DNA from: Melioribacter sp.
GTDB taxonomy: Bacteria; Bacteroidota; Ignavibacteria; Ignavibacteriales; Melioribacteraceae
Direction: 5' to 3'
Assembly: GCA_016841125.1 (NCBI GenBank)
Contig: JAENZU010000199.1
Coordinates: forward strand, 1-6,709
DNA length: 6,709 nt
Both the position numbers and the translations under genes were made by a program. Within the stretch, counting starts at the first letter, position 1; each line of letters begins with the position of its first letter. The notes under the pieces were generated by a model that saw nothing but the letters and a program-made list of their open reading frames with translations, was not told the origin of the DNA and did not search any database. Shown here piece by piece: positions 4,502 through 6,709 of the stretch.

Positions 4502-6655
4502 ATGCTACTAAAAAAATTGTCTTGTATTTCAGCTCTACTACTCACTTTCATTTTAATCTCCTGTTCAAATTCAACCAGTGTTGTCAACAATAATCATTCA
4601 TGGTATAATTTAGATACTGTTAGGGCTCAGCGATTCGACACGGGCAGAATGTGGACGTTCGAGGATGCACCACTCGATTATTTTGAAGCCGCTTATAATT
4701 TTAGACCGACAGAAGACTGGCTGGATCACACTAGGTTGTCAACACTTAAACTTGCTAATTGGTGTACGGCATCTTTTGTGTCTGAAGACGGATTGATTAT
4801 GACCAATCATCATTGTGTTGATTTCATTACCCAAAGATTTGAGGAAGAAGGAGAAGATATTAATACAAATGGTTTTTACGCCCAAACTCTTGATGATGAA
4901 AGAAAGATTCCGAATTTATATGTTGATCAGCTAGTGCTAATTCAAGATGTTACAGATGATATAAATATGGCAATTGATAAAGCCCCGCCGTCAGTCAGCA
5001 AGATTGAAATTAAAGAAAACAAAATAAATGAACTGCAGAAATACTATACCGAAGAAACCGGCTTAATCTGTAAAATTACCGAGCTGTACAACGGCGGTAA
5101 ATATTCCCTTTACGGCTACAAACGCTACAATGATATCCGTGCGGTTTTAGTGCTTGAAGCTGACATGGGCTTGTACGGAGGAGATCCCGATAACTTTACA
5201 TATCCGAGATATAACCCCGACTTTGCATTCCTGCGCGCATATGATGAAGATGGGAAACCTCTTAAAGTCGAAAACTATTTTACGTGGAGTAATGATGGAC
5301 CTCAACCTGGGCAGCCGATTTTTGTTGTCGGTAATCCCGGTTCAACTCAAAGATTAAAAACTGTTGCTCAGTTGATTTATGAACGAGACGTAGCCTACCG
5401 TTATAGAAGCTATTTCGCGAACGGATATGTCGATATACTTTTAGACCTGATGGATCAAAACCCGGAGAATATTGAAAAATACAAATCCGTCATAAACTAC
5501 ATTGCTAATTCTGCTAAAGTTTACCGCGGAGTTTTAGCAGGATTGAGAGACCCGGTTTTTATGGCGAGAAAAAAAGATTTCGAAAAAACTTTTAAATCTA
5601 AAGTTCAGAGTGATCCTAAATTGAATGAGCAATATGGTTTCCTATGGGATGCAATTTCAAATTTGCAGAACGAAAAAACGAAAATTGCTTTAGAGTTGAA
5701 TGCATATAAAATTAGTAAAAATTATTATTCGAAATATTTTTTAATTGCCCAAGAATTGTTGGATATTGCCGATCAGTTAAGACTTCCTGAAGAGAGTAGA
5801 AATCCGAAATATAAAGATGAGAATTTGACCGAAATGATTTCGGAGTATTACGATGATATGAACGACCAAATCGATTTCAGCAAATTAATTTTGAATGCGA
5901 ATTTTATTATATCTTCTCTTCAAAATAGTGAGCTCGTAAATGAATTGTTTTCAGATTACGAAGGTAAAGATGCTGCCGAGTATGCCGTCTCGGAAACTAT
6001 TCTAAACAATCAGAAAAAAGTACTAGATCTAATAAATAATGGAGCAGAAGCTATTTATAATTCTGATGATCCGTTTATTAAATTTGCAAAAGCTTCTAAT
6101 GCAAAGGTGCCGGAACTTCAAAACAGAATAAGGGAAATTGAAGAAACTGAAGAAGACCTGGAATATGAGCTGGGGCGTGCGTTATTTGAAGTTTACGGAA
6201 CTTCCATTCCTCCCGATGCAACCTTTACTTTAAGAATAAATGACGGTATAATGAAAAGTTATGAATATAACGGAACCATCGCACCCCTCTTTACAACATT
6301 TTACGGGCTTTACAACCGGTATTATTCTCATCAAAAAAAATATCCGTGGGACCTACCCGAAAGATGGTTGAAACCGGGACCCGAATTTGATATGGAGACA
6401 CCATATAATTTTATCAGTACAAATGATATTGTAGGCGGCAGTTCAGGCAGCCCCGTAATAAATAAAAATGGCGAAATTATCGGCATTGCATTCGACGGTA
6501 ATATGGAGAGTCTGCCCGGTAATTTTATTTACAGTACCGAAGCAAATCGTATGGTTTCTGTTGCTTCACAGGGAATACTCGAAATTGTTGATGATCTCTT
6601 GAATGCCGATAGAGTTGCCGAGGAATTAAAAAATGGTAAAATTATTACAGAATAA
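4502..6655 (+). CDS. S46 family dipeptidyl-peptidase, lipoprotein (DPP7-like)
   Basis: From ATG 4502 this is a 717-residue exported serine peptidase that removes dipeptides from peptide N-termini. Length matches family members of about 710-720 residues. Residues 1-21 form a lipoprotein signal: KK at 4-5, a hydrophobic core, and the lipobox LISC with C21 as lipidation site. No Asp follows C21, so outer-membrane sorting is plausible. The chymotrypsin-type triad is visible: H104 in TNHHC (101-105), D240 in NPDF, and S648 in GGSSGSP (645-651). C88 and C105 flank the first strand pair, where family members have a disulfide. G666, 18 residues after the catalytic Ser in FDGN, is the S1 position that is Gly in DPP7 and Arg in DPP11, so a preference for hydrophobic rather than acidic P1 residues is inferred. 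The central helical region (about 320-570) is the family's alpha-helical cap. The ATG has GGTGG (4492-4496) upstream; the alternative TTG 4475 lacks a ribosome binding site and adds nine residues before the signal. Confidence 0.93.
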   Translation: MLLKKLSCISALLLTFILISCSNSTSVVNNNHSWYNLDTVRAQRFDTGRMWTFEDAPLDYFEAAYNFRPTEDWLDHTRLSTLKLANWCTASFVSEDGLIMTNHHCVDFITQRFEEEGEDINTNGFYAQTLDDERKIPNLYVDQLVLIQDVTDDINMAIDKAPPSVSKIEIKENKINELQKYYTEETGLICKITELYNGGKYSLYGYKRYNDIRAVLVLEADMGLYGGDPDNFTYPRYNPDFAFLRAYDEDGKPLKVENYFTWSNDGPQPGQPIFVVGNPGSTQRLKTVAQLIYERDVAYRYRSYFANGYVDILLDLMDQNPENIEKYKSVINYIANSAKVYRGVLAGLRDPVFMARKKDFEKTFKSKVQSDPKLNEQYGFLWDAISNLQNEKTKIALELNAYKISKNYYSKYFLIAQELLDIADQLRLPEESRNPKYKDENLTEMISEYYDDMNDQIDFSKLILNANFIISSLQNSELVNELFSDYEGKDAAEYAVSETILNNQKKVLDLINNGAEAIYNSDDPFIKFAKASNAKVPELQNRIREIEETEEDLEYELGRALFEVYGTSIPPDATFTLRINDGIMKSYEYNGTIAPLFTTFYGLYNRYYSHQKKYPWDLPERWLKPGPEFDMETPYNFISTNDIVGGSSGSPVINKNGEIIGIAFDGNMESLPGNFIYSTEANRMVSVASQGILEIVDDLLNADRVAEELKNGKIITE

Positions 6656-6686
6656 ATTTAGAATATTTCACAATTTGAAAATCGGT

Positions 6687-6709
6687 GCCTGCAAAATTTT
6701 TGCAGGCTT
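6687..6709 (+). terminator. intrinsic terminator of the peptidase gene, cut by the window edge
   Basis: GCCTGC (6687-6692) pairs with GCAGGC (6702-6707) across an AAAATTTTT loop, whose A and T bases can extend the stem. It lies 31 bases after the peptidase stop codon. Only two Ts of the expected T tract are inside the window. Confidence 0.75.

Overview
The window is AT-rich chromosomal DNA carrying six complete genes. Several features fit the Bacteroidota/Chlorobi-Ignavibacteria group: low GC, an S46 dipeptidyl-peptidase (a family typical of Bacteroidota and some Gammaproteobacteria), and a Gram-negative lipoprotein export signal. Some genes carry clear Shine-Dalgarno sequences (AAGGAG, GGGAGG). 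These are usually rare in classical Bacteroidia, so an Ignavibacteria-like lineage is my preferred but unproven guess. I see no mobile element, CRISPR array, tRNA, rRNA or phage gene, and this reads as housekeeping rather than accessory DNA.

Layout, left to right. Bases 1-70 hold what may be the last codons of an upstream gene, followed by a clear intrinsic terminator. A plus-strand class V PLP-dependent enzyme (87-1226) comes next. It converges on, and overlaps by 8 bp, a minus-strand CaCA-family Ca2+/Na+ antiporter (1219-2148, TTG start). Further along the minus strand are a 71-residue protein of unknown function (2224-2439) with a strong ribosome binding site, and a CpsG/ManB-type phosphomannomutase/phosphoglucomutase (2545-3891). 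A very AT-rich divergent intergenic region (3892-4074) separates these from two plus-strand genes: a small double zinc-ribbon protein (4075-4380) and a secreted lipoprotein S46 dipeptidyl-peptidase (4502-6655). Each plus-strand gene ends in an intrinsic terminator.

The most unusual observation is the start of the zinc-ribbon gene. The open frame has no ATG, GTG or TTG between its upstream stop (3979-3981) and a TTG at 4144. Starting at that TTG would remove the first two zinc-binding cysteines. A near-perfect Shine-Dalgarno (GGGAGG, 4064-4069) instead sits five bases before an in-frame ATA (4075). The gene therefore probably starts at the very rare codon AUA and encodes 101 residues.

The genes do not form one obvious pathway. 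Sugar-phosphate isomerisation for surface glycans, ion homeostasis, extracytoplasmic dipeptide release and an amino-acid-type PLP reaction all look like separate functions. I did not find a multi-gene novel system here.
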